Shown here: positions 1 through 8,652 of the stretch, in pieces
Layout of the letters: every line of letters begins with the position of its first letter
How positions within the stretch are numbered: the first letter of the stretch is position 1
Origin: Chloroflexota bacterium
GTDB taxonomy: Bacteria; Chloroflexota; Anaerolineae; 4572-78; J111
Assembly: GCA_016860845.1 (NCBI GenBank)
Contig: BOKF01000028.1
Location: 1 to 64,000, forward strand
Length of the DNA: 64,000 nucleotides
Direction of reading: 5' to 3'
The notes under the pieces: generated by a model
What the model was told of the DNA's origin: nothing
The model's input: only the letters and a program-made list of their open reading frames with translations
Database searches by the model: none
Program-made: the position numbers and the translations under genes

Positions 1-14
1 TACGCTTTTGAGTT

Positions 15-66
15 GTAGGATGTGAAACACAGATCAGTTCCTCCCTTGATCAATTTCAAATCCTAC
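15..66. repeat. Imperfect hairpin at window start
   Basis: Two 13-nt arms at 15-27 and 54-66 (GTAGGATGTGAAA against TTTCAAATCCTAC) pair with one mismatch, and an inner GATCA/TTGATC pair stacks inside. No T-run follows, so it does not look like a simple terminator. It probably belongs to the 3' region of a gene outside the window or to the intergenic repeat family seen elsewhere. Confidence 0.5.
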
Positions 67-169
67 ATCTTACTGGCTTTGCTCCCTGGTCCAAATTCAA
101 TACTTAAATCTTTTGTCGTGTACTAAAGAGTCTACTATAAATTTTGCCCTTTAACAATTAAACCGCAGC

Positions 170-330
170 AGGTGAAGCGTCGTGGCTACCCAATTTTGTG
201 TGATTGCGCCCGATTCCCGGTGGGGAGGAAGCAGTTCCGGATTCCTCGCCGGTTCATTTGCGCCTGCGGCGAGTTCTGTAAACAATTTTGGCCTATAGCC
301 AGCTCATTGGGTGAGACTGGCTTTTTTGTT
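170..330 (+). promoter_or_regulatory. Structured 5' leader upstream of the SBBP/dockerin gene
   Basis: Upstream of the 395 gene the sequence can form a hairpin with arms CCGG plus GAGGAA (217-230) and TTCCTC plus CCGG (242-252), then a small CGCC/GGCG hairpin (261-271), then a terminator-like hairpin (297-322) followed by T-rich sequence. An aptamer-like region followed by a terminator before the start codon is the layout of a riboswitch or attenuator. I could not match it to cyclic-di-GMP-I, cobalamin, TPP, FMN or glycine consensus. An independent small RNA is an alternative. Confidence 0.35.
297..328 (+). terminator. Terminator-like hairpin before the SBBP gene
   Basis: AGCCAG-CTCA at 297-306 pairs with TGAG-CTGGCT at 312-322 with one bulged A at 316, followed by a T-rich run. 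It lies about 65 nt upstream of the ATG at 395, so it either ends an upstream transcript or acts as an attenuator for this gene. Confidence 0.65.
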
Positions 331-394
331 GTTGGTCAAAGCTGCACTTTGACTTTAATACAACGTCCGATGAGGGGGAGAAAGAAGCAGCATT

Positions 395-3300
395 ATGCAA
401 ATCCCAATCTTTTGGAAAATCGGCCAAACTCTCCTTTTAGTCGCCCTGGCCTTTGTTTTGGCCGGGTGGCCCGGCTCGACCCCGCCAGCGGCGCTGGCCC
501 AGCAAAGCCAGGGCCTCATGTTCGTCGAGAACGTGGGCCAACTTCCTACCTCCCCCGGTGGTGAAGTCCGCTTCCAGGTATTGGCCGGCGATGCGACCCT
601 TTCGCTGCTGGATAACGCCCTCTGGGTAACCGCCCTGGCCCACTCTGAGGCGGCTCAGGATCAGAGCACCTCAGCCGCCTCATCCGACCCCCGCTCCCTG
701 ATCCCTGACCCCCGCCGGGGCGTCAATCTCAAGCTGAATTTTCTTGACGCCAATCCCCAGCCTAGTCTGGAACCGTTCGACCGGCTGGACACCCACATCT
801 CTTTTTTTGTGGGCAACGATCCAGCCCGCTGGCGCAGCGACGTGCCTGCCTGGGGCGGGGTGCGGTACATTGACCTTTACCCCGGTATTGACCTGGAAGT
901 GACCGGCGAAAATGGGCAGTTGGTGCAGCGGCTGGTAGTGCGCGAAGATGTCGCCGCCCAGGATACGGCTGGCGTCTCACCCCTGGCCAATGTCCGCTGG
1001 CAGGTCGAAGGGGCAGATGCCCTCAGCCTGGACGAGGCCGGCCAACTGCGCCTGGCCACTGCCATCGGCGATTTAAGCCTGCCCCTCTTGCAAGCCGTTG
1101 ACAGCAGCGGCGCTCCCCTCGATTTACCCGGCCCCGAAGTCAACGGCCTCGAAATAACCTCTCCTTTCTCCTCTGCCCCTCTGCTCCCCGGCTCCCTTGC
1201 TCAGATCGCTGCCGCCGCTGACTTGCTCTACGGCACCTACCTGGGCGGCCCCGGCTACCTGGACAGCAGCCGCGACGTTGCCGCCGATGGCGCCGGACAC
1301 GCTTACGCGGTAGGGCTGGCCTACCCCGGCTTCCCCTCCACTCCGGGGGTTTTCGATCCGACAATTAGCGGCGTCTATACCGATGCCTACATCGCCAAAA
1401 TAAAGCCGGATGGCAGCGGGCTGGTTTATGCCACCTTTTTGGGCGGCAGTGATTTTGAGGGGATTCATTCGATTACGTTGGATGGCGGGGGCAATGCCTT
1501 TGTAGTTGGCACTACCTCCTCGCTTGACTTCCCCACCACCCCCGGCGCGTTCGACTCGACGCTAACCGATGAAGCCGATGCTTTTGTCGCCAAAATCAAC
1601 GCCGATGGCACGAGCCTGCTCTACGCCACGCTGCTGGGCGGCAGCACCAACATTGACTTTGGCCTCTCCATCGCCGCCGATGCCGCCGGCTATGCTTATG
1701 TGGCCGGTTTTACCCAAGCCGCCGATTTCCCCACTACCGGGGTAGCCACGGCTGCCTACTACGGCGGCTGGACCGACGCCTTTGCCGCCAAAATCACCCC
1801 GGATGGCAGCGCCCTGGCCTATTCTCTGCTGCTGGGCGGCTCGGAAAGTGACTCCAGCTACGCCGTCGCCCTGGACGAAGCGGGCAACGCCTATGTCCTC
1901 GGTTACACCGGTTCAGCCGACTTTCCGACGACCCCCGGCGCCTGGGATCGCACCTTGAACAGCATCGAGGCGTTTGTGGTCAAGTTGAACGCCGCCGGCG
2001 AGTTGAGCTACGCCACGTTTATCGGCGGCAGCGGCGAAGACAATGGCTATGCCCTGGCGGTGGACTCCAGCGGCGCCGCCTATCTCTCCGGCGCTACCAA
2101 TTCGAGCGATTTCCCCGTCACCCCCGGCGCATTTGATCCCAGCTTCAATGCCGGTTATAACGGCGATGCCTTTATGGCCAAGCTTTCCTCTGGCGGCAAC
2201 AGCCTGATTTATGCGACTTACCTGGGCGGAAATCACCACGATTACGGGGAAGATATGGCCGTGGACAGTGCAGGTAACGCCTATCTGATTGGCCAGACCA
2301 GCTCCGCAGATTTTCCGACGACCCCTGGCGCGTTTGACCGGGACTGTGTCGGCTGCGGTCAAACCTTTCCCTATTCCGACGCTTTCGTCGCCAAATTCCA
2401 CCCTGACGGCAAGCTGGCCTACAGTACTTTCTTTGGCGGCGACAGTAACTACGAACGGGGTTATGGCCTGGCCTTGGCCAGCCCGGACCAGGTTTTTCTA
2501 AGCGGTGATACCAACTCCACCGACTTCCCCCTCAGCCCCAGCGCGTTTGACACCACCCTGGACGGCTTTGGCGATGCCTACGTCGCCAAATTACAACTGC
2601 GTCCTGAAACTGAGCCAACCCTCCCTCCCGTACCGGCCCATACCTGCGCCCCGACCTTCTTGGGCACGGTCACGGTGGGCCAGGAACCGCGCGGCCTGGC
2701 CATTGACTCCGCCCGCCAGCGCGTCTACGTGGCTAACTACGGCAGCGACAGTGTCTCGGTGATTGACAGCAACACCAACACCGTCCTGCAGACCATCGGC
2801 GGCATTACCGCTGCCAACGGTATCGCCCACGACCCGCAGCACAATGTCCTATGGGTCACTAACCACAGCACCGATCAGGTCACGCCGATCCAGATCAATG
2901 CCGATGCCACCGCTTTTACCACCCTGCCGTCCATTGCCGTCGGCGACATGCCCTGGGGCGTGACCTATGACCCGATTCATAACTACGTTTATGTCGCCAA
3001 CAGCCTGTCCGACTCAATTACCGTAATCAATGCCGAAACGCGAGCTATCGTCACGACCATCACCGGCAGCTTTTTGCGGCCCTTCCACCTGGCTGCTAAT
3101 CCGGTTACGGGTAAAGTCTATGTGGTTAACTTCGGCGGTCCCAACCAAAACGTCGCTGTTTTGAATGGGACAGCGGTGAGCAAGGTCGTGTCCCTCTACG
3201 ACAGCAAGGAACCGTATGGCCTGGCCATTGACGAAACGCGCAACCTGGTCTATGTAGCGACGGTGGAACCGCACCGGATCGTTGTCATTGGCCCGCGCCA

Positions 3301-3937
3301 GGGCGTGCCGGATCAGTTTCTGGGGTGGGCAGCCTTTCATCGGGGCTTCGGCAACCCGCGCCGGCCGGTGCCAATGCGCGTTATCGCGGTCAATCCCACG
3401 CTTGGCCCGGCCGGGGATGGCGGCCACCTCTGGGCGACCACGACCCTGGCCGATGGCAGCGAGGCCAACCAGGCGTTGTTCATCCCCAAGGGCTGGGGCG
3501 GTTATTTCCACTTCCCATTCGCCCAAAGCGTGGATTACTATCCGGCCGATGGGATCGCCATTGATCGGGCCACCAACCGGGTCTACATTGCCAGTGGTTT
3601 CGTGCCCGGCATCGTTACCGTCGTGGGCGATCATGCCACCCTCTGCACCGATGCCTTTACTAAAATTGCTTCGCTCGAAGAGGGAGCTAATCCCTCGGAC
3701 CTGGCAGAAGATAGGGATCAAATTGGTGTGGAAATTGGGGAAAACCAGGAGGATGGCAGCCGGCCCAATGGCGATGTCAACGGCGATAACGTGATTGACA
3801 TCTTTGACCTGACCCTGGTCGCCGCGCATTTTGGGAGCAGTGACCCAACTACCGACCTCAATGCCGACGGCCAGGTGAATATCCTTGACCTGGTATTGGT
3901 GGCCGGCAGTTATGGCAGTCGAATACCAACAAATTAA
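395..3937 (+). CDS. Secreted SBBP/YVTN beta-propeller protein with C-terminal dockerin
   Basis: 1180 aa. A hydrophobic signal peptide covers about residues 1-35, ending near ALA-QQ. About 40-260 is the N-terminal region usual in SBBP proteins. About 275-730 holds tandem SBBP repeats, visible as recurring DFPTTPGAFD and DAFVAKINADGTSLLYATLL units. About 755-1090 is a second propeller of YVTN type (PRGLAIDSARQRVYVANYGS and similar). The last 50 residues form a type I dockerin with two calcium-loop repeats (DVNGDNVIDIFDL and DLNADGQVNILDL). Dockerins bind cohesins, so an extracellular assembly or surface-attached role is inferred; no cohesin is seen here. It stands alone, between a structured leader and a strong hairpin. 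Confidence 0.9.
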   Translation: MQIPIFWKIGQTLLLVALAFVLAGWPGSTPPAALAQQSQGLMFVENVGQLPTSPGGEVRFQVLAGDATLSLLDNALWVTALAHSEAAQDQSTSAASSDPRSLIPDPRRGVNLKLNFLDANPQPSLEPFDRLDTHISFFVGNDPARWRSDVPAWGGVRYIDLYPGIDLEVTGENGQLVQRLVVREDVAAQDTAGVSPLANVRWQVEGADALSLDEAGQLRLATAIGDLSLPLLQAVDSSGAPLDLPGPEVNGLEITSPFSSAPLLPGSLAQIAAAADLLYGTYLGGPGYLDSSRDVAADGAGHAYAVGLAYPGFPSTPGVFDPTISGVYTDAYIAKIKPDGSGLVYATFLGGSDFEGIHSITLDGGGNAFVVGTTSSLDFPTTPGAFDSTLTDEADAFVAKINADGTSLLYATLLGGSTNIDFGLSIAADAAGYAYVAGFTQAADFPTTGVATAAYYGGWTDAFAAKITPDGSALAYSLLLGGSESDSSYAVALDEAGNAYVLGYTGSADFPTTPGAWDRTLNSIEAFVVKLNAAGELSYATFIGGSGEDNGYALAVDSSGAAYLSGATNSSDFPVTPGAFDPSFNAGYNGDAFMAKLSSGGNSLIYATYLGGNHHDYGEDMAVDSAGNAYLIGQTSSADFPTTPGAFDRDCVGCGQTFPYSDAFVAKFHPDGKLAYSTFFGGDSNYERGYGLALASPDQVFLSGDTNSTDFPLSPSAFDTTLDGFGDAYVAKLQLRPETEPTLPPVPAHTCAPTFLGTVTVGQEPRGLAIDSARQRVYVANYGSDSVSVIDSNTNTVLQTIGGITAANGIAHDPQHNVLWVTNHSTDQVTPIQINADATAFTTLPSIAVGDMPWGVTYDPIHNYVYVANSLSDSITVINAETRAIVTTITGSFLRPFHLAANPVTGKVYVVNFGGPNQNVAVLNGTAVSKVVSLYDSKEPYGLAIDETRNLVYVATVEPHRIVVIGPRQGVPDQFLGWAAFHRGFGNPRRPVPMRVIAVNPTLGPAGDGGHLWATTTLADGSEANQALFIPKGWGGYFHFPFAQSVDYYPADGIAIDRATNRVYIASGFVPGIVTVVGDHATLCTDAFTKIASLEEGANPSDLAEDRDQIGVEIGENQEDGSRPNGDVNGDNVIDIFDLTLVAAHFGSSDPTTDLNADGQVNILDLVLVAGSYGSRIPTN

Positions 3938-3973
3938 GCGTAACAGAGTGCAAAATCTCTTGGCCTGGTGTAA

Positions 3974-4007
3974 AACATGAGCGCGGCAGTATTGCCGCGC
4001 TCATGTT
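3974..4007. terminator. Perfect 15-bp hairpin after the SBBP gene
   Basis: AACATGAGCGCGGCA (3974-3988) and its exact complement (3993-4007) are separated by GTAT, 37 nt after the stop codon. The following sequence is only weakly T-rich. It is a likely transcription stop or 3' stabilising hairpin. Confidence 0.7.
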
Positions 4008-4015
4008 CATTTAGC

Positions 4016-4138
4016 GTGTCATTTCGAGCGACCGTAGGGAGCGAGAAATCCCTTTGGAGTCACTCTTTAGCCAAATCTCGAGGGATTCCTCGCATCGTAC
4101 CCTTGTGGTATTCCGCTCCGCTTCATTCGGAATGACAC
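4016..4138. repeat. GTCATTTCGA-type palindromic repeat, copy 1
   Basis: The element starts GTGTCATTTCGAGCG and ends ATTCGGAATGACAC, giving imperfect terminal inverted repeats. Internal GAGAAATCCC and GGGATT arms pair as well. A related full copy lies at 16581-16676 and a half copy at 6109-6148. It is a non-coding MITE-like dispersed repeat. Confidence 0.7.
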
Positions 4139-4146
4139 CTGTTTTT

Positions 4147-4530
4147 TTAACGACCTACCGGCATAGGTCGAGTGATACGGGAATGATGCACCCGCCCTTC
4201 GAACGCCGGCACCGGCTGAGTAACCCGCGAGTGAAAGCCGGGGCGGCTCTGTCGAGGGATGATAGTAGCCTGTGAGGTCCGGCCAAAGGGATTAATGATG
4301 GGGACCGAAGGCCGGGTAGATTCGCGGGTATTGGCGACAGGTTCAACTGCCCCGGTCATATCGTTGCCGGTGAACTGCCGCCCCAGAAGGTAAGCTGCTG
4401 TCGCCACAACCATGCCAACAATGATGGCATCGGCTGCCTCAGGGGTGAGCACGGTATTAACATAAGGCCATACCAGGCTCAAACCCCAGATTGCCAGTCC
4501 ACCCGTGATGATAAGTAAGAACCGTTTCAT
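4147..4530 (-). CDS. Small membrane protein of unknown function
   Basis: 127 aa. Two likely membrane segments lie near residues 3-24 and 33-51 (around IIVGMVVATAAYLLG), followed by a Pro/Arg-rich tail of about 70 residues with no recognisable domain. The ATG at 4530 lies 4 nt after the stop of the upstream Asp-box gene, with a G-rich stretch overlapping that stop as the likely ribosome site, so the two genes are probably co-translated. The 3' end abuts the dispersed repeat at 4016-4138, so part of the tail may be recently acquired sequence. I do not recognise the family. Confidence 0.6.
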   Translation of the reverse strand: MKRFLLIITGGLAIWGLSLVWPYVNTVLTPEAADAIIVGMVVATAAYLLGRQFTGNDMTGAVEPVANTRESTRPSVPIINPFGRTSQATIIPRQSRPGFHSRVTQPVPAFEGRVHHSRITRPMPVGR

Positions 4531-4534
4531 CCAT

Positions 4535-5740
4535 TTACCCCCATTTCTTTTGACTGATCAGGGCCAGACCGCCTATACCCGTCGTCAGAGCTAACATAAA
4601 TAACTGCAAGCCGCTGAGTTGGATCAGCGAGTCCAGGCCAAAAGGAAGCCCTGGCTCGGCTGTATCCGGCGTGCCGTAGCGAATCAAGCCCTTGGCCGTC
4701 ACCGCCTGAATAGCGCCGTCGCTGAAGATCAGCTCATTGACCAGCTCCTCGGTCTCGCCCAGTTGGGTCCAACTATCGCCGCCGTTCTTGCTCTCGTAGA
4801 TGCCGCCCCCGGCCAGCCGCTTGCCAATCCCATAGGCCGTCGCCGCAGCCACATGCTGGGCATCCGCCTCATCTACCGTCAGGGCCGTGACCCGCAGGGC
4901 CGCGCCTGGAATCAGGCCCAGTCCTTCGGCAAGGTTGGTCCAGGTGCGCCCCCCATCCGTCGAGCGATAAGCGCCGCTGGATGCCGACCCGGCATAGATG
5001 AGCAGCGGATCAGTCGGGGCAACGGCCACACTCACCGGGTAATCCGGCAATGTGTCCAATTTTTTCCAGGACTCATTATCTTGGTTAATAAAGATTCCTT
5101 CAGGGGTCAGAGCATAGATGCGGCTGTCAGGCCCAATCGCCAAGTTAGTCACATGGGCATCAACCATGGAGACGCCGCCGACTAACTCATAGCCATAACC
5201 ATCGCGGCCCACGTTAAATTGGTACACGCCTTGCCCATCGGTCCCGACATACAGCGATTCGGGCTGGCTGCGATCTACCGCCAGAGCCGTTACCGCCGGG
5301 ATCAGACCATCCACGTTGCCCGGTAGACTCAAGAAGAACTTGTGCCAGGTTTGGCCGCCATCATTGCTGCGCCAAAGGTTATTGCTGGTTGCTACCGGAC
5401 CCCCCGGCGCCCCGGCATACAGGACCGCTTTATTGCCAGGATGCACGGCCAGGGCATTGAGGCTCATCCCGGGGCCGGTCAACTGCCAGGTCCGGCCGTT
5501 GTCCTCGCTGCGATAGATACCGGGCCGCGTCTCATCGGCCAGGGTGGCGTATAGGACCCCATGTTCCTGCCCAGGTGCAATGGCTCGCACTGGCGCGCTG
5601 CTTAAGTCTGCCCGGGCCAGGCTTTCTACCTCACCGACGACCAGGGTCGCTACGACACCCAAACAAAGGATGAGAAGGAAGAGACCAACCCGTATTAAGG
5701 ATCTCCAAAGCGGCATTCTCGATGTTTGCTGATGTCTCAT
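4535..5740 (-). CDS. Membrane-anchored Asp-box (BNR/VPS10-like) beta-propeller exoprotein
   Basis: About 401 aa from the ATG at 5740. I chose this over a GTG seven codons upstream because AAGGAG sits 9 nt before the ATG. An N-terminal signal-anchor helix is followed by repeated Asp-box motifs (YRSEDNGRTW, WRSNDGGQTW, YRSTDGGRTW, YESKNGGDSW), the signature of sialidase/YCF48-type propellers. A C-terminal helix (LFMLALTTGIGGLALI) ends in QKKWG, suggesting membrane retention. Such proteins are generally extracellular binding scaffolds and no catalytic residues are evident. It is followed after 4 nt by a small membrane protein gene. Confidence 0.85.
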   Translation of the reverse strand: MRHQQTSRMPLWRSLIRVGLFLLILCLGVVATLVVGEVESLARADLSSAPVRAIAPGQEHGVLYATLADETRPGIYRSEDNGRTWQLTGPGMSLNALAVHPGNKAVLYAGAPGGPVATSNNLWRSNDGGQTWHKFFLSLPGNVDGLIPAVTALAVDRSQPESLYVGTDGQGVYQFNVGRDGYGYELVGGVSMVDAHVTNLAIGPDSRIYALTPEGIFINQDNESWKKLDTLPDYPVSVAVAPTDPLLIYAGSASSGAYRSTDGGRTWTNLAEGLGLIPGAALRVTALTVDEADAQHVAAATAYGIGKRLAGGGIYESKNGGDSWTQLGETEELVNELIFSDGAIQAVTAKGLIRYGTPDTAEPGLPFGLDSLIQLSGLQLFMLALTTGIGGLALISQKKWG

Positions 5741-5992
5741 TTTAATTTTCTCCTTACCCACATTCTAAATCTCGCCCACAAACTCTGATTTCTTACACCG
5801 TTTTGGGGTACTGACTGGTGAAAGTATGGGGGCGCCAGCCCACCCCCATCTACACATCTCCTCCCAGAGATATTATTCACCTTGGTGGCTGGCCCAAGAG
5901 TCTCATTCACTTTAGCAACCTGAAACAGATTGCCCTTAACTCAACTTCATCATGGTTAACGATAAAAAGGGTAAATGTGTTACGCGAGAATG

Positions 5993-6023
5993 AAAAACCG
6001 CAGAGATCTGGAGATCTCTGCGG
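5993..6023 (-). terminator. Rho-independent terminator of the sigma/anti-sigma unit
   Basis: CCGCAGAGATCT (5998-6009) and its exact complement (6012-6023) form a 12-bp hairpin. On the minus strand the stem is followed directly by TTTTT (5997-5993), the expected layout for transcription arriving from the gene that ends at 6166. Confidence 0.85.
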
Positions 6024-6108
6024 TCTGTTGGGTGAAGCAGAATCACGTCCTCGTGCCTGCTCCGCCGGGGCAGCCACAAGGACTACCCCTACGCTCTGTC
6101 AAACTTTC

Positions 6109-6148
6109 CAGGGATTTTTCGCTCCCTACGGTCGCTCAAAATGACATC
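6109..6148. repeat. GTCATTTCGA-type repeat, half copy
   Basis: CCAGGGATTTTTCGCTCCC followed by CGCTCAAAATGACAT resembles the right half of the elements at 4016-4138 and 16581-16676. The left half is absent, so this is a decayed or partial copy. Confidence 0.5.
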
Positions 6149-6165
6149 CAAGCGGAAGTTCTAAT

Positions 6166-8043
6166 TCAATGCACGGCCGGGCGAGCCAGTCCCCAATCAT
6201 CGCTGGGGCCAACGCCCTCCTGGATTTTGCGCTCGTCGCTGCCGTCGAGCTTCATTACCGTCACCCACCAACTGCCGTAAACATCCGTCCGCAGGTAGAG
6301 GTCCTGGCCGCAAGGGCCAAACACAGGGGTTGTATCCGTGCCGCGCCGCGAGGTTAAACGTTGTACCTGGCCGTCAGCCATATGCAGCAGGTAGATTTCC
6401 CAATCACCATCCCGCTGAGAGGAAAAGGCCAGATATTCCCCCGTCGGCGACCAGGCCGGGAAGCTGTCTGAGCCTTCAAAGGTCAAACGCTGTCCCGCGC
6501 TGCCGTCAAGATTGACCTGCCAGAGACCGCACTGAGGCGCACAGTTTTTGATGACCAGTTGCCGGCTGTCGGGAGTCCAGGCCGGTTGTTCGCCGGCAAA
6601 GCGGCTGATTTCCTGACCGTCGCTTAGCCTGATGACGCTGATTTCGTGAGATACGCCCGGCGGCCCGACTTCAAAAGCCAATTTCGTCTCATCGGGCGAC
6701 CAGGCAATGTTTTTGACGTGATCCAAAGCAACTAATTGCCGGGGATTCCGTGCTTGAACGCCGCTCAGGTCTACCAGCCAGACGCCACTGCCCTGGCTGT
6801 AAACGCCACCCAGTTCGCTGATCCCGCCCTCGCCAAAGAAGGCCAGCCTTTGTCCATCCGGCGACCATGCCGGCGCAGCCGCCCAAGTATGGAAGTCGAG
6901 GTTGAGAATTTGATTGTCTGAACTCTCCAGGCTCAGATCGTGGGTCTGGCCGCTGCTTTGCACGTAAGCCACCTGAGCCGGGCGCGGGAACGGTGCAGTG
7001 ATGGTAGCTACTGCCACTGCCTCATTATTGGTCCCGATATTGACCAGCGGACCCGTTCCCGTTACCGTCGTCGTTTGGGTCATGACGCCGGCATAACAGG
7101 GATCAATGGCCGTCGTCAAGTTTAGAGTGCGAGGAGTTTCAGCAGCCAAACTGTCAACCGTACAAGTGACCGTCCCAAAAGGGGATGAGGTACAGATGGC
7201 GTTGCTGGCCGAAACCAGCTTTTCTCCCGGCGAAAGCCGGCTGAACAGCGTGGCCGTTACCAGACGGGCCGGGCCGGCGTTGGTAACGGTCAGCATATAG
7301 GTGATGAGGCCGTTCTCTACTGCTGTCACCTGGTTAGCTAATAACAGGTTCGTCTGTCGGGGGTTAATCTTGGTCAGAAGACGGTCCAGTTCCGGCACAC
7401 TCAACCCGGCCTGGGCCAAATCATTCTGCTGCTCGCTGAGCGCATCGGAAATTACTTCCTGGGAGTCAGGCGAGGGATACTCGGTCATCAGGGTATCCAG
7501 AGACTGCCGGTACTCCTGGCGGGCAACCTCTTCAGCCTGGGCATCCCCGACCACCTGGGTTAACTCGCTGGCCCGCCGGGCCGCCAGTAAGAGGTCAGTG
7601 TTGAGCGGGTCACGATGCACGGCCCGCCAGGCCCGCTCGCTGGCCACTTTCCAGCGATAGAGCGCATCACCCGGCAGGGCCATCTGAGCCAGCACCGTGA
7701 CCGTTCCCAGGACAAGCAGTAAAATAGCGGCCGCCCCAAAAGCAAAATTAAAGGCCCGGCCAAAAGCCGAGCCAATGCCGCTCGGCCACAGCGCCGGCCA
7801 CGATCTGGCGGACTTTTGGCGCGGATGGCTGTGCATGTAGGCGGCTAACTGAGCGCGGGTGCGCCTTTTGAAGGCAGGCGAAGGTTGGACCAAGCGCCCT
7901 TGCTCCAGTCTGCTGGGCAGGGTCAATAGGGGACGCAACTCGGCGGCATGTTCGGGGTAAAGAGCCAAGCACTCTTCCGGCGTGGCCTCGCCGCTCGCCA
8001 GTCGAGCTAAACAATCATCTAAAATTTCTTCTAACTTACTCAT
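6166..8043 (-). CDS. Anti-sigma-factor-like membrane protein with DUF11-type and TolB-like propeller domains
   Basis: About 625 aa from the ATG at 8043 (MSKLEEIL), which lies inside the last codons of the sigma gene (8-nt overlap), implying translational coupling. Residues 1-60 are a small helical region common at the N-terminus of Chloroflexota sigma partners. A transmembrane helix near 105-125 (AAILLLVLGTVTVLAQ) is followed by LPGDALYRWKVASE, typical of DUF5667. About 230-340 is a DUF11-type repeat (TYMLTVTNAGPARLV). The remainder is a TolB/WD40-like propeller (AWSPDGQRLAF, AWSPTGEYLAF). I infer that it holds the ECF sigma factor at the membrane and senses outside ligands through the propeller. 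The family assignment of the N-terminus is from memory. Confidence 0.8.
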   Translation of the reverse strand: MSKLEEILDDCLARLASGEATPEECLALYPEHAAELRPLLTLPSRLEQGRLVQPSPAFKRRTRAQLAAYMHSHPRQKSARSWPALWPSGIGSAFGRAFNFAFGAAAILLLVLGTVTVLAQMALPGDALYRWKVASERAWRAVHRDPLNTDLLLAARRASELTQVVGDAQAEEVARQEYRQSLDTLMTEYPSPDSQEVISDALSEQQNDLAQAGLSVPELDRLLTKINPRQTNLLLANQVTAVENGLITYMLTVTNAGPARLVTATLFSRLSPGEKLVSASNAICTSSPFGTVTCTVDSLAAETPRTLNLTTAIDPCYAGVMTQTTTVTGTGPLVNIGTNNEAVAVATITAPFPRPAQVAYVQSSGQTHDLSLESSDNQILNLDFHTWAAAPAWSPDGQRLAFFGEGGISELGGVYSQGSGVWLVDLSGVQARNPRQLVALDHVKNIAWSPDETKLAFEVGPPGVSHEISVIRLSDGQEISRFAGEQPAWTPDSRQLVIKNCAPQCGLWQVNLDGSAGQRLTFEGSDSFPAWSPTGEYLAFSSQRDGDWEIYLLHMADGQVQRLTSRRGTDTTPVFGPCGQDLYLRTDVYGSWWVTVMKLDGSDERKIQEGVGPSDDWGLARPAVH

Positions 8044-8623
8044 CGTCGCTACTGCCAAAAATCTCGGTCAGGGCCTGCAAGCCGCGCATTTGCAGCGCCC
8101 GAATCGCCCCCGGCCGTTTGCCCAGCACCTGGGCGACTTCTTCGGTGCTAAACCCTTCGATGAAACGCAGCGTCAACACCTGCCGCTGGTCTTCGGTCAG
8201 CTTCTGCAGCGCCAGACGAACCTCCTCCGCCTGGAGCTGCCGCTCAATCCGCTCATCTACGTCCCCCGCTGGGTCAGGTTTGGCAACTGCCTCAAACTCC
8301 AGAGATGTCGTTTCTTTGAAGGTCCGGTAATAATCAATGACGCTATTACGGGCAATCCGAAACAGCCAGGCGCTAAACGGCAAGCCGCGCACCTGGTAGC
8401 TGCTTAAATTATCCCAGGCCTTGATAAATACCTGCGAGGTCAAATCTTCAGCCGTTGGCTCGTCGCCCACCCGAAAAAAGATAAAACGGTAGATTTGCTC
8501 GATATAAGTATCATACAAGGTGGCAAAGGCGTCAGGGTCGCCGGAAACCGCTCTTTGGATCAATTCAGATTCGGGCGGCTGGTTGGAAGTCAGCGCGGCG
8601 CCGGCATCTTTCAAGGCTATCAC
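8036..8623 (-). CDS. ECF-type RNA polymerase sigma factor (sigma-70 family)
   Basis: 195 aa, the usual ECF length. Region 2 (about 28-95) contains FATLYDTYIEQIYRFIFFRV and the core-binding stretch DLTSQVFIKAWDNL; region 4 (about 130-185) contains the helix-turn-helix STEEVAQVLGKRPGAIRALQ. The listed start is a GTG with no clear ribosome site, so the exact N-terminus is uncertain. The gene overlaps the anti-sigma-like partner and begins 30 nt after the tryptophanase stop, so all three may share a transcript. It probably controls an envelope or environmental response; its targets cannot be read from this window. Confidence 0.9.
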   Translation of the reverse strand: MIALKDAGAALTSNQPPESELIQRAVSGDPDAFATLYDTYIEQIYRFIFFRVGDEPTAEDLTSQVFIKAWDNLSSYQVRGLPFSAWLFRIARNSVIDYYRTFKETTSLEFEAVAKPDPAGDVDERIERQLQAEEVRLALQKLTEDQRQVLTLRFIEGFSTEEVAQVLGKRPGAIRALQMRGLQALTEIFGSSDDE

Positions 8624-8652
8624 CTATCTAAACGAATCAACCGGCCAAAGTG

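Larger units (their letters stand above)
5741..6165. other. Intergenic region with terminator and half repeat
   Basis: This gap separates two minus-strand units. It contains the terminator of the sigma/anti-sigma unit (5993-6023) and a half copy of the GTCATTTCGA repeat (6109-6148). The promoter of the Asp-box gene should lie at about 5760-5850, but I see no clear -35/-10 pair. No convincing gene is present. Confidence 0.6.

Noticed and set aside
3014..3829. 271-codon open frame antisense to the SBBP gene
   Set aside because: It lies wholly inside the propeller and dockerin coding region and shows no domain or ribosome site.
5818..6144. 108-codon plus-strand frame in the intergenic region
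   Set aside because: It reads through a terminator hairpin and a dispersed repeat, with no conserved segment.
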